NCBI GenBank assembly: GCA_027257055.1
Contig: JAPVLO010000977.1
Coordinates: 62,001 to 126,000 of the forward strand
DNA length: 64,000 bases
Reading direction: 5' to 3'
Origin: Cephalopachus bancanus
Taxonomy: Eukaryota > Chordata > Mammalia > Primates > Tarsiidae
The notes under the pieces are model-generated. The model was not told where the DNA came from, did not search any database, and saw nothing but the letters and a program-made list of their open reading frames with translations. Positions 1-13,183 of the stretch are shown in pieces (within the stretch, counting starts at the first letter, position 1; each line of letters begins with the position of its first letter). Position numbers and translations under genes: made by a program.

Positions 1-16
1 TTCATTCTCAGTGTCT

Positions 17-292
17 TTTTTTTTTTTTTTTTTTTTTGAGTTGGAGTCTCATTCTGTCACCCAGTATGGAGTGCAGTGGCATACTCACAGTCACCCCAGC
101 ATTAACCTGCTGGGCTCTGGTGATCCTTCTGCCTCAGCCTTCCAAATAGCCAGAACTACCATGCTACCATGCCTGGCTAATTTTTGATTTACTGTAGAAA
201 CGAAGTCTCCCAAGTTGCACGGGATGGTCTCCAACCTGCAGACTCAGGCAATCCACTCTCTGCGACCTCCCAAAGTGCTGGGATTACAGGCC
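17..292 (-). mobile_element. Alu SINE, antisense
   Basis: A poly-T run leads into 'gagttggagtctc', then the reversed right and left Alu arms, ending near 'gtgctgggattacagg'. The reversed 5' end lacks the last ~18 bases of the family ('gagccaccgagcccagc'), so the copy is slightly 5'-truncated. The target-site duplication is visible: 'cattctcagtgtctt' at 3-17 and 'cattctcagtttctt' at 293-307. Divergence from the family consensus is clear, so this is an older copy. Confidence 0.93.
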
Positions 293-307
293 CATTCTCA
301 GTTTCTT

Positions 308-640
308 AAGGAGTAAGGTAGGGTATTGTTTTGATTTTTTTTTCTTTGTTAGTGTAGATGTTCACAACTGTAGATGTTTCTCTGAGCTCTGCTTTCACTG
401 AATACCAAAAAGTTTTAGTAGTTTATATTTTATTTTTATTCCTCTCAAGCATTTTCTAACTTCCCTTATAATTCGTTCCTTATCCCAGGTGTTGTCCAAG
501 AATGTGTTTTCTAATTTTCACTTATATGCCAATTCTTGAAATTTCTTTCTAATACAAACAACCATGTCCATATTTTGACAAGATTTGTTCTTATTAACAT
601 TCTATACTCCAGTTAATAATTATAACATTTCTGACCCCAT
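308..640. other. AT-rich spacer, nothing recognised
   Basis: AT-rich sequence between the first Alu and an L1 fragment. Poly-T runs and short stop-filled frames only. It may be degraded antisense L1, but I could not place it. Confidence 0.5.
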
Positions 641-644
641 TCAG

Positions 645-1000
645 TAATAAAATAGAATAAAATCATGTACTTTGCAACAACGTTAATGAAGTTGTGGCCC
701 ATTATTTGAAGTTAAGTAACTCAGACATAGAAAACCAAATACCACATGATCTCACTTACAAGTGGAAGCTAAATAATGGGTGCATATGGGCATAAAGAAG
801 GGAATAATAGAAACTGGAGACTCCAAAATGAGAAAGTATGGAAAAAATGAGGGTTGAAAAATTACCTAGAGAGTACTAGGTTCCCTATTCAGCCAATGGG
901 TACACTCAAAGCCTAGACCGCAACACTATACAATAAAATCCATGCAACAAACCTATACATGTATCCTTTGAGTCAATTTCAAAAAACTGGAAAAAATAGT
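645..1000 (+). mobile_element. L1 3'-end fragment, sense
   Basis: Contains the typical L1 ORF2 tail and 3' UTR phrases 'ccacatgatctcacttacaagtggaagctaaataatggg' (split here only for description), the 'actaggttccctattcagccaatgggtaca' region and an end near 'aacaaacctatacatgtatcc'. No open frame survives. This is an old L1M/L1P-type 3' piece; the exact subfamily needs a repeat library. Confidence 0.8.
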
Positions 1001-1009
1001 GTATTACTG

Positions 1010-1240
1010 CTATAGAAATTTCATGAGAAGGGAAAATTTATCTTTGATAGTAGAAATTAAATCATTGGTTGCCTATGGGAAGATTAATGCTCTATATTTT
1101 GATTGAGGTGTGGATTACTTGGGTGTGTACAATTGTCAAAACTTTTTAAAGTTTATACATAAAATCTATGCTTCTAAAGATATAGGTCTGCAACTTATAT
1201 TTTAATGATAAGAAGAAGAAAAAGATTTCAAAATTGTATG
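1010..1240 (+). mobile_element. Ancient L1M 3' UTR fragment, sense
   Basis: The stretch from 'attggttgcctatggga' through 'gattgaggtgtggattac' and 'gtacaattgtcaaaac' to 'cttatattttaatga' follows the order seen in old mammalian L1M 3' ends. It lies directly after another L1 fragment and may be a separate insertion. Confidence 0.65.
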
Positions 1241-1899
1241 TTTGAGGGTAGAAATTCTAGCCTAACCTGTTGGATCAATTAACATCATGGATTAAAAGGG
1301 AGAAACTCTTTAGCTTACTTTATGACACATTACATAGATTAGAGGTGAGAGAAAAGTAAATTGCTTTTCATCATCTCATAAAACTTAGACCTTCTCACAG
1401 CCACAATTTTTTCAATCTCATGATTTTTTGTTTTAAATATGGAAAAGAAAGTTCTAAACTCTCCTCTAAAATTTAGAGATTGCTCCTAATATTTTTATTC
1501 ACATCATTCTGCTTCTTTGAGTCCAGTATGATTAAGATTAGCACACTAATTAGACCTCTAATCAAGCAAGGCTGTAATAATAGGTAGAACCACTAACATT
1601 GTCTTTCTTAATATTTTGAATTAGATAAATATCATTTTGCCCAAAGAAAGAAATCCTGTGTCAGGAGAGCGTAACTTATCTCTCCTCACAAAAAAAAAAA
1701 AAAAAGGCGACCATTTTATTTTATGTGAGAAACAGAATAAAGATATGAGAGTAACTAGGCAGGATTAAATAAATAAAATGTTGTCACCCATTAATTATAC
1801 ATTTAACTAGACTGAAATCTGCATATCAAAACTCTGGACCACTTTCCCTATTGATAATCACTCTCTTGTATAGTCTCCTCCTACACTATATCAAGAGTG
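1241..1899. other. Unassigned AT-rich sequence
   Basis: No open reading frame or repeat was recognised. A run of A at about 1690-1706 could be the tail of a decayed retroposon, but the sequence upstream of it was not identifiable. Confidence 0.5.
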
Positions 1900-2340
1900 G
1901 TCTATATAACCAGTTGAAAACAGCGGAAGTGATGGCATGTCATGTCTAAGATTAGGTCATAGAAAGCATTGCAGTCTTTTCTCCCTTCCTCTCCCCTCCA
2001 TTCTTCTCCTTTGTGTTGCTACTTACTAGTTCTGGGGAAAGCCAGCTGCTATGTCCCAAAAACACAGAGGCAGCTCAATGGAGAGACCCACATGCTGAGG
2101 AACTGAGGTCTCCAGTCAACAGTCATGTAAAGAGCTTTTCCTTAAACAGATACTCTAGCCCCAGTCAAGCCTTTATGTGACTGCAGTCTCAGCCAACAGT
2201 CTCACTGTAACCTACGTGAGACTGTAACCCAGAACTACCCAGCTAAGCTGCTCAAGGATTCCTGAATTGTGAGATACTACACATTTGTTGCTTTAAGCCA
2301 CTAAGTTTTGGAGTCATCTGTTACACAAGACTCTGTTGTA
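1900..2340 (+). mobile_element. MLT1-like LTR (ERVL-MaLR), sense
   Basis: The 3' part reads 'ggattcctgaattgtgag', then 'acatttgttgctttaagccactaagttttgg' style sequence and 'ttacacaaga', which is the characteristic end of MLT1-family LTRs. The upstream part ('tctggggaaagccagctgc') also fits. It is heavily diverged, as expected for this Mesozoic-to-early-Tertiary family. No internal retroviral genes are attached. Confidence 0.75.
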
Positions 2341-2344
2341 AGAA

Positions 2345-4430
2345 AAGTGACTTCTACCTGGATAAATGTTATTCACTATTATGGTCTCAAAATGGTATAC
2401 CGATGAGGGAGGAATCCTCCCCAAATAAACCTGAATTTATTTATTTTTAAAATGTGTATTTATTATTACATGTTTAAACTTAAGTCACCTTCAAATTACT
2501 ATATGTTTGATGTAATACACCCATAGACACACTTTTTCTACTGCTCAGTGTTTGAGCTCATCAATTTTGATGCTTTTAAGTGCTTCTGTCATTTTTGTTT
2601 CACCTCTTTTACATCAGCAAAACGTTCACTTTCAGGAATTTTTTCATTTGTGGAAACAAAAAAAAAGTCTCTTGCAGAGAATGGGTAAAAAGGAAGGGTG
2701 GTGCTTGGAATCACGCCATTTTTCGTCAAAATTTACTGAACACTCAGTGTGGTATGGGCAGGTGAATTTTCATAATGGAAGAAAGAGTCACCCATTTGCC
2801 ACAACTTGCAAATTTTCTTTCACAAATCATGACACAACCTTCTCCAAACAACCAAATAACAACTGATGGTTTTCTACAATACTTAGCAGGAAAAGTCTGT
2901 ACTACAAGGGACTCACTCTCCCAAAGATAATTCTGAGTTTTGGGGGTCCCTTCATATAATGAATTCTAGTAGTTCTTTACACGAAGCAGCTTTGCACTTG
3001 ATCTATGACTTTCTCTTGGATAATTACATTAACTATTTGAAACAGAAAAATGCCTGCCTTGACTATCAAAATGAATTCCTATCTTCTCTTATATTAGAAC
3101 CTGACAACTATTTCCGGAACATTGCCTATCAAGATATTATCCTAATTTAGAGTTGTATTGCTAATTTATAGACACTTGTCCCATTGTAGAGAACTAGTCA
3201 TTTCTATGTGAGATTGTTACCCCCACACATGGCAATTCCCCTTGTTCCACTTGTCTGTCCAACAATAATGGAAATAATTTAAGAGGTGAAAGCTTAGGAC
3301 ACTGAGAACGTATAAGACTAGTGCTTGTATGTGCCTTACATTTATTTCTAGCTTTCTCTCAGTAACAGTTGCCTCAGTCTCAACACACAGTAACCTTTGA
3401 CAGCACAGTCATGTGTGCTGTCTCATAAATTTGATAAATGAGATTACAATCAATCAAAAGGATAGAGCATTTTAAGTTGTTAAACAACAATTAAGATGAA
3501 ATGGGAAATTTTTTCCTTTTCTTCTGAAAGTCTCTGATGATGGGAGAAAAATTGGGTCTCCTTTATATAATCTGTTGAAAACGAGGGAAAATTTGTCCAG
3601 AAAGAAAATCCTTACCAGAGCTACTTTACAAGAACAGTCACCTAAAGTCTAGAGAAGAACTTATCTATGTTCTTTGTCTCAATCCTTTTTAGTCAGTGGC
3701 AGCAGGATCCTTAATTTCTTCAAGTGTGGTACTATTCAACCTTTTTGGATGGAAATAGTATATTCTCCTTACGTTCTCAACCTTATAGATAATCTTAACA
3801 GAGATTGCCTCTGATGTGTTCCCACTGCCTTTGAATTACACCAGTTCTTAGCATATCTTATTCACTTTGGTGGAAATGAGTAGTTAGGCAGAGGAGTGGG
3901 GTTAGGGGGAAAAAACTGCAGCCTTCTACATCACAACCACCAAAAAGTATGAAATTAATCTCAAGCCCTGCTTAATGAGGGTACTAAAATCTTTAAAGTT
4001 TTGTCATCCAGTCAGTCATGTAACAATCCCCTTTGTCCCTGCTGATAAGTACATATTATCAGTAATACAGCAAAATAGTGTGGCATCAAAATCTATTTGG
4101 TTCCTTAACTGGTTTGATATATTAACCCTACTTCTAGATCAGCAGTTCTCAATTCCAACTACGCATTAGAATCATCTTAAGATTTATTAAAATAGTGCCA
4201 TTGCCAAAGTCACACTTCAGACTCATGAAACAGAAATTTCTTGAAGGTTAGGAGTAGAGAAAGATGTAAGATGATGAATCAGTGATTTAGAAAACACTCT
4301 GAGGTGATTGTACTATGCACTTGGGATCAAGAAGCACAAGCCTAAGCTGACAGCTCCCTGATCCCTTATCTATCCACTTACTTGGAGCCTTTCAAGACAG
4401 AGTGAGGAGGGAGGCCTTACATTGCTCAAG
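2345..4430. other. Unassigned non-coding stretch
   Basis: About 2 kb with no repeat that I can name. The longest open frames are near 60-105 codons, start at random positions, have no recognisable domain, and overlap each other in different frames. None is flanked by convincing splice sites. I treat all of them as chance ORFs. Confidence 0.5.
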
Positions 4431-4559
4431 GTCTGTATTATTGCACCAGCTACACAGGAAATGTTTTGAACTTTGTTCTTTTCATTGAGTTTCACTCACA
4501 ACTGAGTGTTCTTAATCCGTATCATTATTTTTATAGGTATAATGATACTTTGGTGCCTC

Positions 4560-5290
4560 ACCCAAGTTTTTATGGAAGCTTCATTACACAGGCATGGCTG
4601 ATTAAATCATTGGTCTGGGCTATCAGCATAACCTTGAGTCTTAATGTAGTCTGTGTTATTAGAAAGGAATATCTGAGGGTAGATAATTAATAAAGAAAAG
4701 TGTATTTGGTTCATGGTTCTGCAAACATACAAGAAGCATGGTGTCAGCATCTTCTTCTGGTAAGGGCCTCAGGAAGTTTATATTCACGGAGGAAGGGATT
4801 ATAGTCAAGAGGAAGAAATCAAGAGAGAGAAGACTAGTGGTGGTGTCAGGTTTCTTTTAATAATTACTTTTCAAAGAAACTAAAATTGAGAATTCACTCA
4901 CTCCTATAAGAATGGCACCAAGTTGTTCATGAGGCATCTGCTCCCACAATCCAAACACCTCCCACAACGCTCCATCTCCAACACTGGAAATCAAATTTTG
5001 AGTTGTGGTGGGGTCAAATAAATTGTATACAAACCATAGTAATCCTTTCTACCTTCCCCACAGGTTGAGTGTTAGGCTGAAAGTATCAACTCTCTAATCC
5101 TGTCTTGGTCTTTTCAGTGACCAGCTTCTATCCAGAAGTTACCTAGGGACTGCCAGTCATCAGTCAACTTATTAGCATACAAAAAGACATCTCTTTGGAG
5201 TTTCTAAAGATTTTAGAAATTTTATGCCAGGAAGCGAGGTCAAAAACCAAAAATATATTTCACAGTATCATGCAAATACTTGTCAAATTT
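4560..5290. mobile_element. ERVL-type LTR split by an MST insertion
   Basis: The outer segments 4560-4650 and 5050-5290 align in order with one uninterrupted segment at 25510-25840. Shared landmarks are 'tttttatggaagcttcattacacagg', 'aagttacctagggactgccagtcat', 'cattagcata' type sequence, and 'aaatatatttcacagtat'. The inner 4655-5045 is a different LTR. The structure is a solo LTR into which a younger MaLR LTR jumped. Family name is not certain. Confidence 0.6.
4655..5045 (-). mobile_element. MST/THE1-type MaLR LTR, antisense
   Basis: In reverse orientation it shows 'tttggttcatggttctgc', 'acaagaagcatggtgtcagcatc', 'ggtaagggcctcaggaag', 'catgaggcatctgctccc' and 'ccaaacacctccca', all in the order of the MST/THE1 LTR. 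No pol or gag sequence adjoins it, so this is a solo LTR. It interrupts another LTR. Confidence 0.85.
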
Positions 5291-5384
5291 ATGTCTGTTT
5301 GGAAATGCAAGCCAAAATCACGAATGAGATTATTAGATACTTAAGATTCAAAGAAAGAAGTGTGTCAGTATAAAGGAAGAAGCT

Positions 5385-5719
5385 GAGGCACAAAATATAA
5401 TTTTAGAGAATTTATTTGAGCCAAGATGAGAACAGCTACCTGGAACACTAGGTCTCAAGAACTTCGGATCTGAGCTTCATTCCGTCTTTGTTGCAAGCAG
5501 GTCGTTAAAGATAAAAAGGGGACAAGGAGTGGGCTGGTACAAAGTTGTCTGTCAGGAATTCATATTGGTTTACAAAAATAACATTGACTGATAATTGGTT
5601 GCATATTATTGAGCCACAGAGAATGAGTTATGAAGTCCAGCATGGGCATTGTAAGGGTAACATACAGCTACTTATGGTGGCCATCAGTCTAGCAACCACA
5701 TAACAAGCTCCTTCAAGAG
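5385..5719 (-). mobile_element. Probable LTR remnant, antisense
   Basis: Reversed, it contains an AATAAA-type signal ('gagaatttatttgagccaag' on the plus strand) and a body that looks like an ERV LTR ('ctgataattggttgc', 'gcaaccacataac'). Family not resolved. Its right edge is the 14-base target copy at 5720-5733, into which an L1 3' end inserted. Confidence 0.45.
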
Positions 5720-5733
5720 ATGATTACTTAGCT
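5720..5733 (+). repeat. Target-site copy 1 of 3 (atgattacttagct)
   Basis: Identical to the copy at 9117-9130 and two mismatches from the copy at 5972-5985. It marks the left edge of the L1 3'-end insertion and so of the whole retroposon cluster. Confidence 0.7.
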
Positions 5734-5971
5734 ACAGAGAGGGATTGGCAGTCACTGGGCACTGCCAGGAGAGGGAAGGAGTAATATGCAACAACACAAA
5801 GTTTACCTGGTCCCAAACCAGGGTAAGTGAGGGACAGTCAGAAGCCCAGACTTCACCTGCATGCAACCTGCTTGTGTAGTTAATTTTTACTTGTATCCCA
5901 CATCACCATAATACGAATAAAAATTTAAAAAATAAAATAAATAAATAAAGTTTTAAAAAGAGAGAGAAAGA
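5734..5971 (+). mobile_element. L1 3' end, sense, with A-rich tail
   Basis: Begins at 'gggattggcagtcactggg', which matches the L1 3' UTR motif seen again at 34153 ('aggattggcagtcgaggg'). It continues through 'agaagcccagacttcacctgc' to an AAATAAATAAATAAAG-type tail. The 14-base duplications at 5720-5733 and 5972-5985 bracket it, so this is a short 5'-truncated insertion. Confidence 0.7.
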
Positions 5972-5985
5972 ATGATTGGTTAGCT
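5972..5985 (+). repeat. Target-site copy 2 of 3 (atgattggttagct)
   Basis: Right duplication of the L1 3' end and, together with 9117-9130, probable left duplication of the GORASP2-RPSA insertion. The preceding bases at 5955-5971 (A-run then GA repeats) also resemble those at 9101-9116, so the shared repeat may be about 30 bases. Confidence 0.65.
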
Positions 5986-8033
5986 GTGTGGGAGGGGGTG
6001 AGGGCGGGCTGAAGCAGTGCGGAATCTGCTCAGCCACAGTGATCACCCACCACCACGGACTCCTGGCAGAGAACTGAGATCCCAGGTGGGGTCATCAAAG
6101 GCTACCAGTCCTGTGAGTACAGAAAAATTCCCCAAGACACAGAGTTGGACTGGAGCCTTTCTTTGTTTTTATTGTTTCTATCAATGGTTTGAGATGGAAC
6201 AAAGACAATGACACTCTTAAGGATATACTGAAAGTAAATGTTGAAAAGCCTGTTAAAATTCTTCTCAATGGAAGCAAAACACTGGAGTTGCAAGAGACCC
6301 TAGTCACCCCAAGTAACCTGTGGGGTGGTCAGGGCTTGCTGACAGTGAGCATTCATTTCTGCAGTTTTGATGGGGTAAATGGAAATCTTTGGCATGTGTT
6401 GGAAGTAGAATAAAATTCCCCCACACCACTGGCAGTTCTTAGACTTCACAGTGATTATATCATTGGAGCAGACACAGTCATGAATGAGTCTGAAGGTCTA
6501 ACCAACCTTACTGAAACACACTAAGCAAAGCCACTGAAACTTTATGTGTACAACATAGACACTGATAACTGTAGAGAAGTGATTAGTACACCAAATTCTG
6601 CATGGGTGGAGAAGGCAACCTAGGATGTGGCATTGGATATGGTTATTTGCACTGAATATCTACATGCCCTTTCGAAGAAGAAGAGAAAAATTCTCTTCCA
6701 GGACAAATGACTAGCATGTCTATTATGCCTCTTAAAGATGGGTTTACAGAGGTCCAACTATAATGCACCATCTTTGTCACCCCCAGGAACTACAGGGATT
6801 GAAGAGAGTCTCTCTGAACTTTCTGTTAGCTCAACACCAGCTGTCAGTAATATTCTCAGCACAGGTGTACCAACAGTACCATTATTGCCATCATAAGTAA
6901 ACCAGTCCCTCACTCCTGTGCCACCAATGAAGCCAGCTACTATTTTACCAGGTCTGTTGCCTTTATCAGTAGGACTACCTAACCTCCCCAGCCTCCTCAA
7001 CCTCAGCCTCCTCATACCACACATCATGCCAAGGATTGGCTTACTAAGAACTCGTAAACCTGGGTTTGCTACCTCTCCCTGCCTTGCCCCCTGAAACTTT
7101 CCTGGTGCTGCATCTCTCCTCATCTCCCATGCCTTCCAAGTTCCTCCTTTCATTCCCATTGGTTCCAGAAGACTCTCCTGCAGCAAGTTCAGGGGAGGTG
7201 CTGCCTTCCCTCCCATCCACTGGCAGTCCACCTTCGAACCCTGTTGCAACTACTGCAAAGGCACATGCTGCCTCCTCACTCACTGCTGATGTGACACTCC
7301 AGCCCTCCCTTACCCCCCACCGCCACACAGCAAATGCTTCTGAGTCACCTTAAAATGGAAGTTTTCTCCATTATTGGCATGGTATATTTACTTAACCACA
7401 GGAACATGCAATTTCATTCTAGTTGTACCTTATCTGTCGGTGTCCTGTAAATAACTCTAAGGGGCAAACTAAGCACAAGAATGTGGGTTGTATCCTGCTG
7501 AGTAGAGGAGGGGCTCACAGGCCAGAGGGGGACATGTCAGAAAGTACTTGCATTTTAAATAACCAAAAAGAAGCATTAAGGGTGGTTTGCTGCCAGGCAT
7601 CGCCTGCCATTCTTGTGAGTGTACATCTTAGAAAAAGTTGCAGCAGTGTGTCCACTGGGTTCCCTGTCCCCTTGCTGCTCCTTCTGTAAGTAAAGGAAAT
7701 AGTTTATGCCTAGTGATCACACACAGCATTTCCAGACTTTGTAAATCATTTGCAAGAATGCAGACCACCTCACCACACTGTAAAGGAAAAGAGATTTTAC
7801 TTTTGGTCTCTGTGAGTTACATCTCTATTAAGGCTTACACAGAAATTCCAGTCAATGATATTCGTTCAACTTACACAACATGCACTATTAATTGAACATT
7901 TTAAAATTCAGTTTATATACAGATCCTTGTTTTGAGCTCTCAGAATTTCTCAGACAACATTTTGTAACTGTTCCTGTTGCTTTATACGGCACCATAAAAT
8001 GGCATTTTAAAATAAATAGCTTTCAGCATTAAC
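5986..8033 (+). pseudogene. GORASP2P: Processed pseudogene of GORASP2 (GRASP55)
   Basis: This is an intronless copy of the mRNA for Golgi reassembly-stacking protein 2, which tethers medial Golgi cisternae through two N-terminal PDZ-like GRASP domains. The match runs from the 5' UTR (about 5986-6060) through the GRASP domains ([36 protein letters not shown] and WHVLEVE at about 6195-6413) and the Pro/Ser-rich C-terminus, to a terminal NASESP and stop near 7350. About 680 bases of 3' UTR follow, with an AATAAA at about 8009. Many stops and frameshifts break the frame, for example after WHVLEVE at 6411-6413. No introns are present, so it arose by retroposition. It abuts an RPSA copy with no poly-A between. 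Confidence 0.9.
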
Positions 8034-9100
<1,067 letters not shown>

Positions 9101-9116
9101 AAAAAGAGAGAGAGAC

Positions 9117-9130
9117 ATGATTACTTAGCT
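9117..9130 (+). repeat. Target-site copy 3 of 3 (atgattacttagct)
   Basis: Follows the decayed A-rich tail of the RPSA copy and is identical to 5720-5733. Read with 5972-5985 it brackets GORASP2 and RPSA together as one insertion. Confidence 0.65.
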
Positions 9131-10915
9131 TAAGAGAGTACATGCATATGATTTCACCTCATTCTCATTCTTCTCTTGGCTTGACAATGTAGAGGAGGCT
9201 TCCCTCACAGTTAATTATATATGAGAGGCAGAAAGCAGGGAGAAGTTGGTTTATTCTGATATCATAGGATCAGAGAACAGGCTGTGTACCCACCAAAAAC
9301 CTGTTTATTTAAGCAGAGTTTTTATTCAATATTTATAATAAAACATAGAGGTTTTTTTTCTCCCTACTGATTAATAATGGCTACAAGTATTATTATTAAT
9401 TTTTAAAAATCAGTGTTTAGATTCCAGTTACATCAATTCTTGAGCACATCAATTCTGCCATTTTTTAAAGTTACAATTACCTTGAACAATTTGGAGTTGC
9501 ATACTTTCTGCATATCTATTTTTTTAACTGCAGGAGATCCCACGTTGCTAGTATTATTCCTAGGGTAGTTTATTTCATTTACTTAGCAAGGTTCTATGGA
9601 GCTAGGAAGCATATTTCTAGAATTGTCCATTTGGTGACAATAATTTCCATATCAGCAATGTTGGATTATGAGAATATGGTTTGACCTGATTAATAACCAA
9701 TTGTTTAAAGACAAGAGGGAGTCAGGCTTATAGTTTAGTCTAAAAAGGAAAAAAAAATTATGGATTGGATTTATATTACAAGCTATTATTATCCAGGCAC
9801 TTGTTTTTGTTTTTATGGTTTTTTTTCTTCTTCTTCTTCTTCTTTTTTGTATCTGGCATAGCATTTACAAGAGACATAAAAAGATAACAAAGTGACAAGT
9901 GTTAGAGTTATTTCAGAGTTTATGGAGACTGCCCTTATCCAATGGTCCTGGATGATGGTTTTCTTAGTTGTTGCTCTGGAGACAGGCCAGATCCCAGGTG
10001 TCCCTTTAAATCGCAGGTGGTTGTTAATGGGCCACCTTGAAGTCCAGGTATGGTTAGAAATGTGGTTGGGTACTTGCCCTAAGTATGAGCTGCAATTTTA
10101 ACTTGATTCCCCCTAACTTTGCAGCACAAGAGTCAGTCAAAAGCACAAGTTTTCACTGTTGGTTACAAATTGAAAATGATAAATGTGAATAACAAGAGTT
10201 TTAAGACAGCCACTATTAAAAGCGCAACTGATAAAACAACCTGGCTTTTCTGTAACATACAACAACAAATTTTTACAAACTTATTATAACTTATATAACT
10301 TTATGCTAGAGAACAGACCAATGCTGTAAGGAAACCCTGTTATTCTAACACAGGGCCTTAAACCAGTGCATTGTTTACATTATTGCTTAATTTGTAGATA
10401 ACTTTGAATTAATTTCAGCTCTTAAAAATCAGCCCTTACAATCTCGCATGTCCTCCTTTTTTTGTGATAGCTCCTGGGAATAGAGAGATTGAATAACTTT
10501 AATTTTTGGCCCTATGTTTTATAAAGGCAGTTTATTTTGATTGTCATGTTTTCCTGGGCCTGAAGATGAGGCCCTGACTGGTGGGATTTAGTAACAGTTT
10601 ATTGTATTTTGGATTTTGCATTTGTTTTTTAAGCCCTGTAATGTAACAGCACACAGATTAGTTAATAGACTATTATTACTTGCGGTGCTACAGGCTTAGA
10701 ATATTTTAGTTATACTTGTAAAAATAATAGTTACTTAAATTTAACTATGGTGATAAATTTTTAAAGCAATACCAAAACTTATATAGATGTAAAAACTTTA
10801 ATCTTTTTAAAGCTTAGTTTTCTTCAAGCAATTAAAACATTTTATGATAAAACATTTTAACGTCAGGTCATAATGGCAGTTAGAACTGGATAAAAAGGTT
10901 ATAACTAATGTAACC
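9131..10915. other. AT-rich stretch, possible antisense ERV internal remnant
   Basis: No coding frame. The part about 9890-10640 ('ccttgaagtccaggtatgg', 'ttttgtgatagctcctggg', 'tttggccctatgttttataa', 'gtgggatttagtaacag') resembles the order of sequence near the end of some ERVL-type elements, but I could not name the family. A short TTC microsatellite lies at about 9828-9846. The rest is unassigned. Confidence 0.35.
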
Positions 10916-10929
10916 ATATGCTTTATTAT

Positions 10930-11222
10930 TATTTTTATTATGATGATGATTTTTTGAGTTGGAGTCTCAGTCTGTTGCCCAGGCTGGAGTGCAGTGGCAC
11001 ACTCATGGCCCCCCCAGCGTTGACCTGCTAGGCTCAGGCACTTCTTCCTCCTCAGTCTTCCAAGTAATTGGAACTACAAGTCTGGCTAGTTTTTTGATTT
11101 AGTGTAGAGATGAGGTCTCACCAAGTTGGCCAGGCTGTTCTTGAACCATGGGCTCAGGCAATCCCCTCACCTCGGCCTCCCAAAGTGCTTGGATTACAGG
11201 CTTGAGTCACTGCACCCGGCCC
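10930..11222 (-). mobile_element. Alu SINE, antisense
   Basis: A T-rich lead is followed by 'gagttggagtctc' and both reversed arms, ending at 'gagtcactgcacccggcc'. Flanking near-duplications 'catatgctttatta' (left) and 'cacatactttattt' (right) mark the insertion. Several small deletions relative to its neighbours suggest an older copy. Confidence 0.93.
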
Positions 11223-12184
11223 ACATACTTTATTTAAAATAAATCTTCCTTCATGAATTTTACCATGACTTACACAATTGCACAACATGTTTGAACTTTT
11301 CTGTTTTGTCCTATGCTTTTTTCTTTCCTAAATAGCCAATTATTTTACTTTAGAACAGAATTTTATCATTTAGAATTATTTTATGTATAATTTTATAAAA
11401 TTATTCTTTTTTCTTTATAACTTTCTTAACCAAAAATACATCTTTATATTCATAACTTTCTTTATATCTCTTGATCTTACTTTTTGTTTTTAAAATTTTT
11501 TTTTAACTTGTAAATAATCTTTAAATAATTTCCAGATTACAAAAAACAATCCTTAAATTTTTTTGAAATTAATTTTCAAAAAAATTTTACCTTTTCTCTT
11601 CAGTTTCAAAGTGAGTATTTAATGTTTATATCTGAATTTGTATCATTGTTCAGATAAATTGAATCCACTTTCTTGGTTTAGGACTTCATTTTTTCTGAAA
11701 TATCATCCTCAATATTTTTCTAAAAGATTGTGTAATAGATAACATTTCTGAGACCATAACTGAAGATACATAACTATTTTCCCCAAAAACATTATTTATT
11801 TTCTTGCTAAATATTAAACTCTTGATCACCTCAGAAATGTAAAGACATTGCTGCACTGATTTCTTACACTGCTAATAGGAAATGAAATACCAACTTGATT
11901 CATACCCTTTCATAGGTAACTTTTTCATTGATATGTGTTTGGTGAGAATTTCTCTCCTGTTCTATTACTCTAAATGATCTAGAAGTCTTCTCAATCTGTA
12001 AATTCCTAACTTTCCTCATTTCTGGAATATTATTTTATATTAGTTTTTTAATATTTCTTCTTATATACATATACTTTTTTCTTTTTATTGTTCCCACTTT
12101 TCAAACAATTCTTTCTTTTTAAATAAAAATATAACAAAATTAATATTTTAATAGTGTGGACTTTACTACATTTATGTCTATTAA
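11223..12184. other. Very AT-rich spacer
   Basis: Nearly 1 kb rich in T and A runs with no recognised repeat, gene or long open frame. Low-complexity drift is the simplest reading. Confidence 0.5.
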
Positions 12185-12835
12185 CTCATACTTTGAAATT
12201 ACATTTTATTTAGAATAGCTTTAGATTTTCAGAAAAGTTACAAATATCATACAGATGTTTTATGTACCCCATCTCCCATTTCTTCTGTTGTTAAACTTTT
12301 GATATTTTTGTGATACTATAATCACAACTAATGAACCAATTCTGTTGCATTAGTGTGAACTAAATTGTGTACTTTATTCAAGTGTTCTTATTTATATCTG
12401 ATATTCTTTTTTAGTTTCAGGATCCTATTCAAGATAACACTTTATATTTAGTTATCATAACAACCTAGGCTACTCTTGTTGGTGATAGTTTCTCAGACTT
12501 TCCTTGTTTTTCAAGACCTTGATAGTTTTGAGGAGCTTGATAAGGTACTTTATAAGATATTCTCATTTGGGGTTTTTCTTTATTTTTTATGGGTTAGAAA
12601 AAGTTATGTGCTTTGGTGATAAAATCACAGACATACAGGCCATCTTCATCATGAAATATCAAAGATATATATAATCAACATGATTTATTATTGTTGGTGT
12701 TAACCTTGGTCATGCGACTTAAGTAGTTTTTAATCAAGTTTTTCAACTATAAAATTACTTCTTCCCCTACTCTTTATTCATACTGTACTCTTTGGAAGAA
12801 AATCACTATGTAAAATCTACGCTTATGAAGGGCAT
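12185..12835. mobile_element. Ancient L1M 3' UTR-like fragment
   Basis: Phrases such as 'agctttagattttcagaaaagttacaa', 'cccatctcccatttcttctg', 'tcaggatcctattcaagat', 'tttctcagactttccttg' and 'aaaattactt' occur in the order known from old L1M-class 3' UTRs. I am not sure of the orientation or subfamily. Confidence 0.5.
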
Positions 12836-12871
12836 CCACCTCTGTAACCAAACAATTTTCACATGAATTAT

Positions 12872-13183
12872 TATTTTGTTTGTTTGTTTGTTTTGTTTTG
12901 TTTTGTTTTGTTGAGTTGGAGTCTCACTCTTTCTCCCAGACTGGAATGCAGTGGCCGCTCCCAGCCACTGCAGCCTCGACCTGCTGGGCTCCGGCAATCC
13001 TTCCACCTCAGCCTTCCAAGTAGCTGAAATTACAGGCACGCGCTACCACGCCCGGCTGATTTTTTGATTTATTGTAGAGATAAGGTCTCGCTGCCCAGGT
13101 GGGTCTCGAACCCGCGGGCTCAGGCAATCCACTCACCTCAGCCTCCCAAAGGAGCGGGATTACAGGCTGAGCCACCGAGCCCG
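12872..13183 (-). mobile_element. Alu SINE, antisense, young-looking
   Basis: A TTTG/TTTTG tail expansion is followed by a full dimeric Alu in reverse. The B box ('gggtctcgaacccgc' reversed) and the terminal 'gagccaccgagcccggt' are well kept. A perfect 16-base duplication 'ttcacatgaattatt' plus a leading t flanks it (about 12857-12872 and 13184-13199). CpG positions are largely retained, which implies recent insertion. Confidence 0.95.

Noticed and set aside
6189..6413. 74-codon open frame as a small gene
   Set aside because: It is part of the GRASP domain of the GORASP2 retrocopy.
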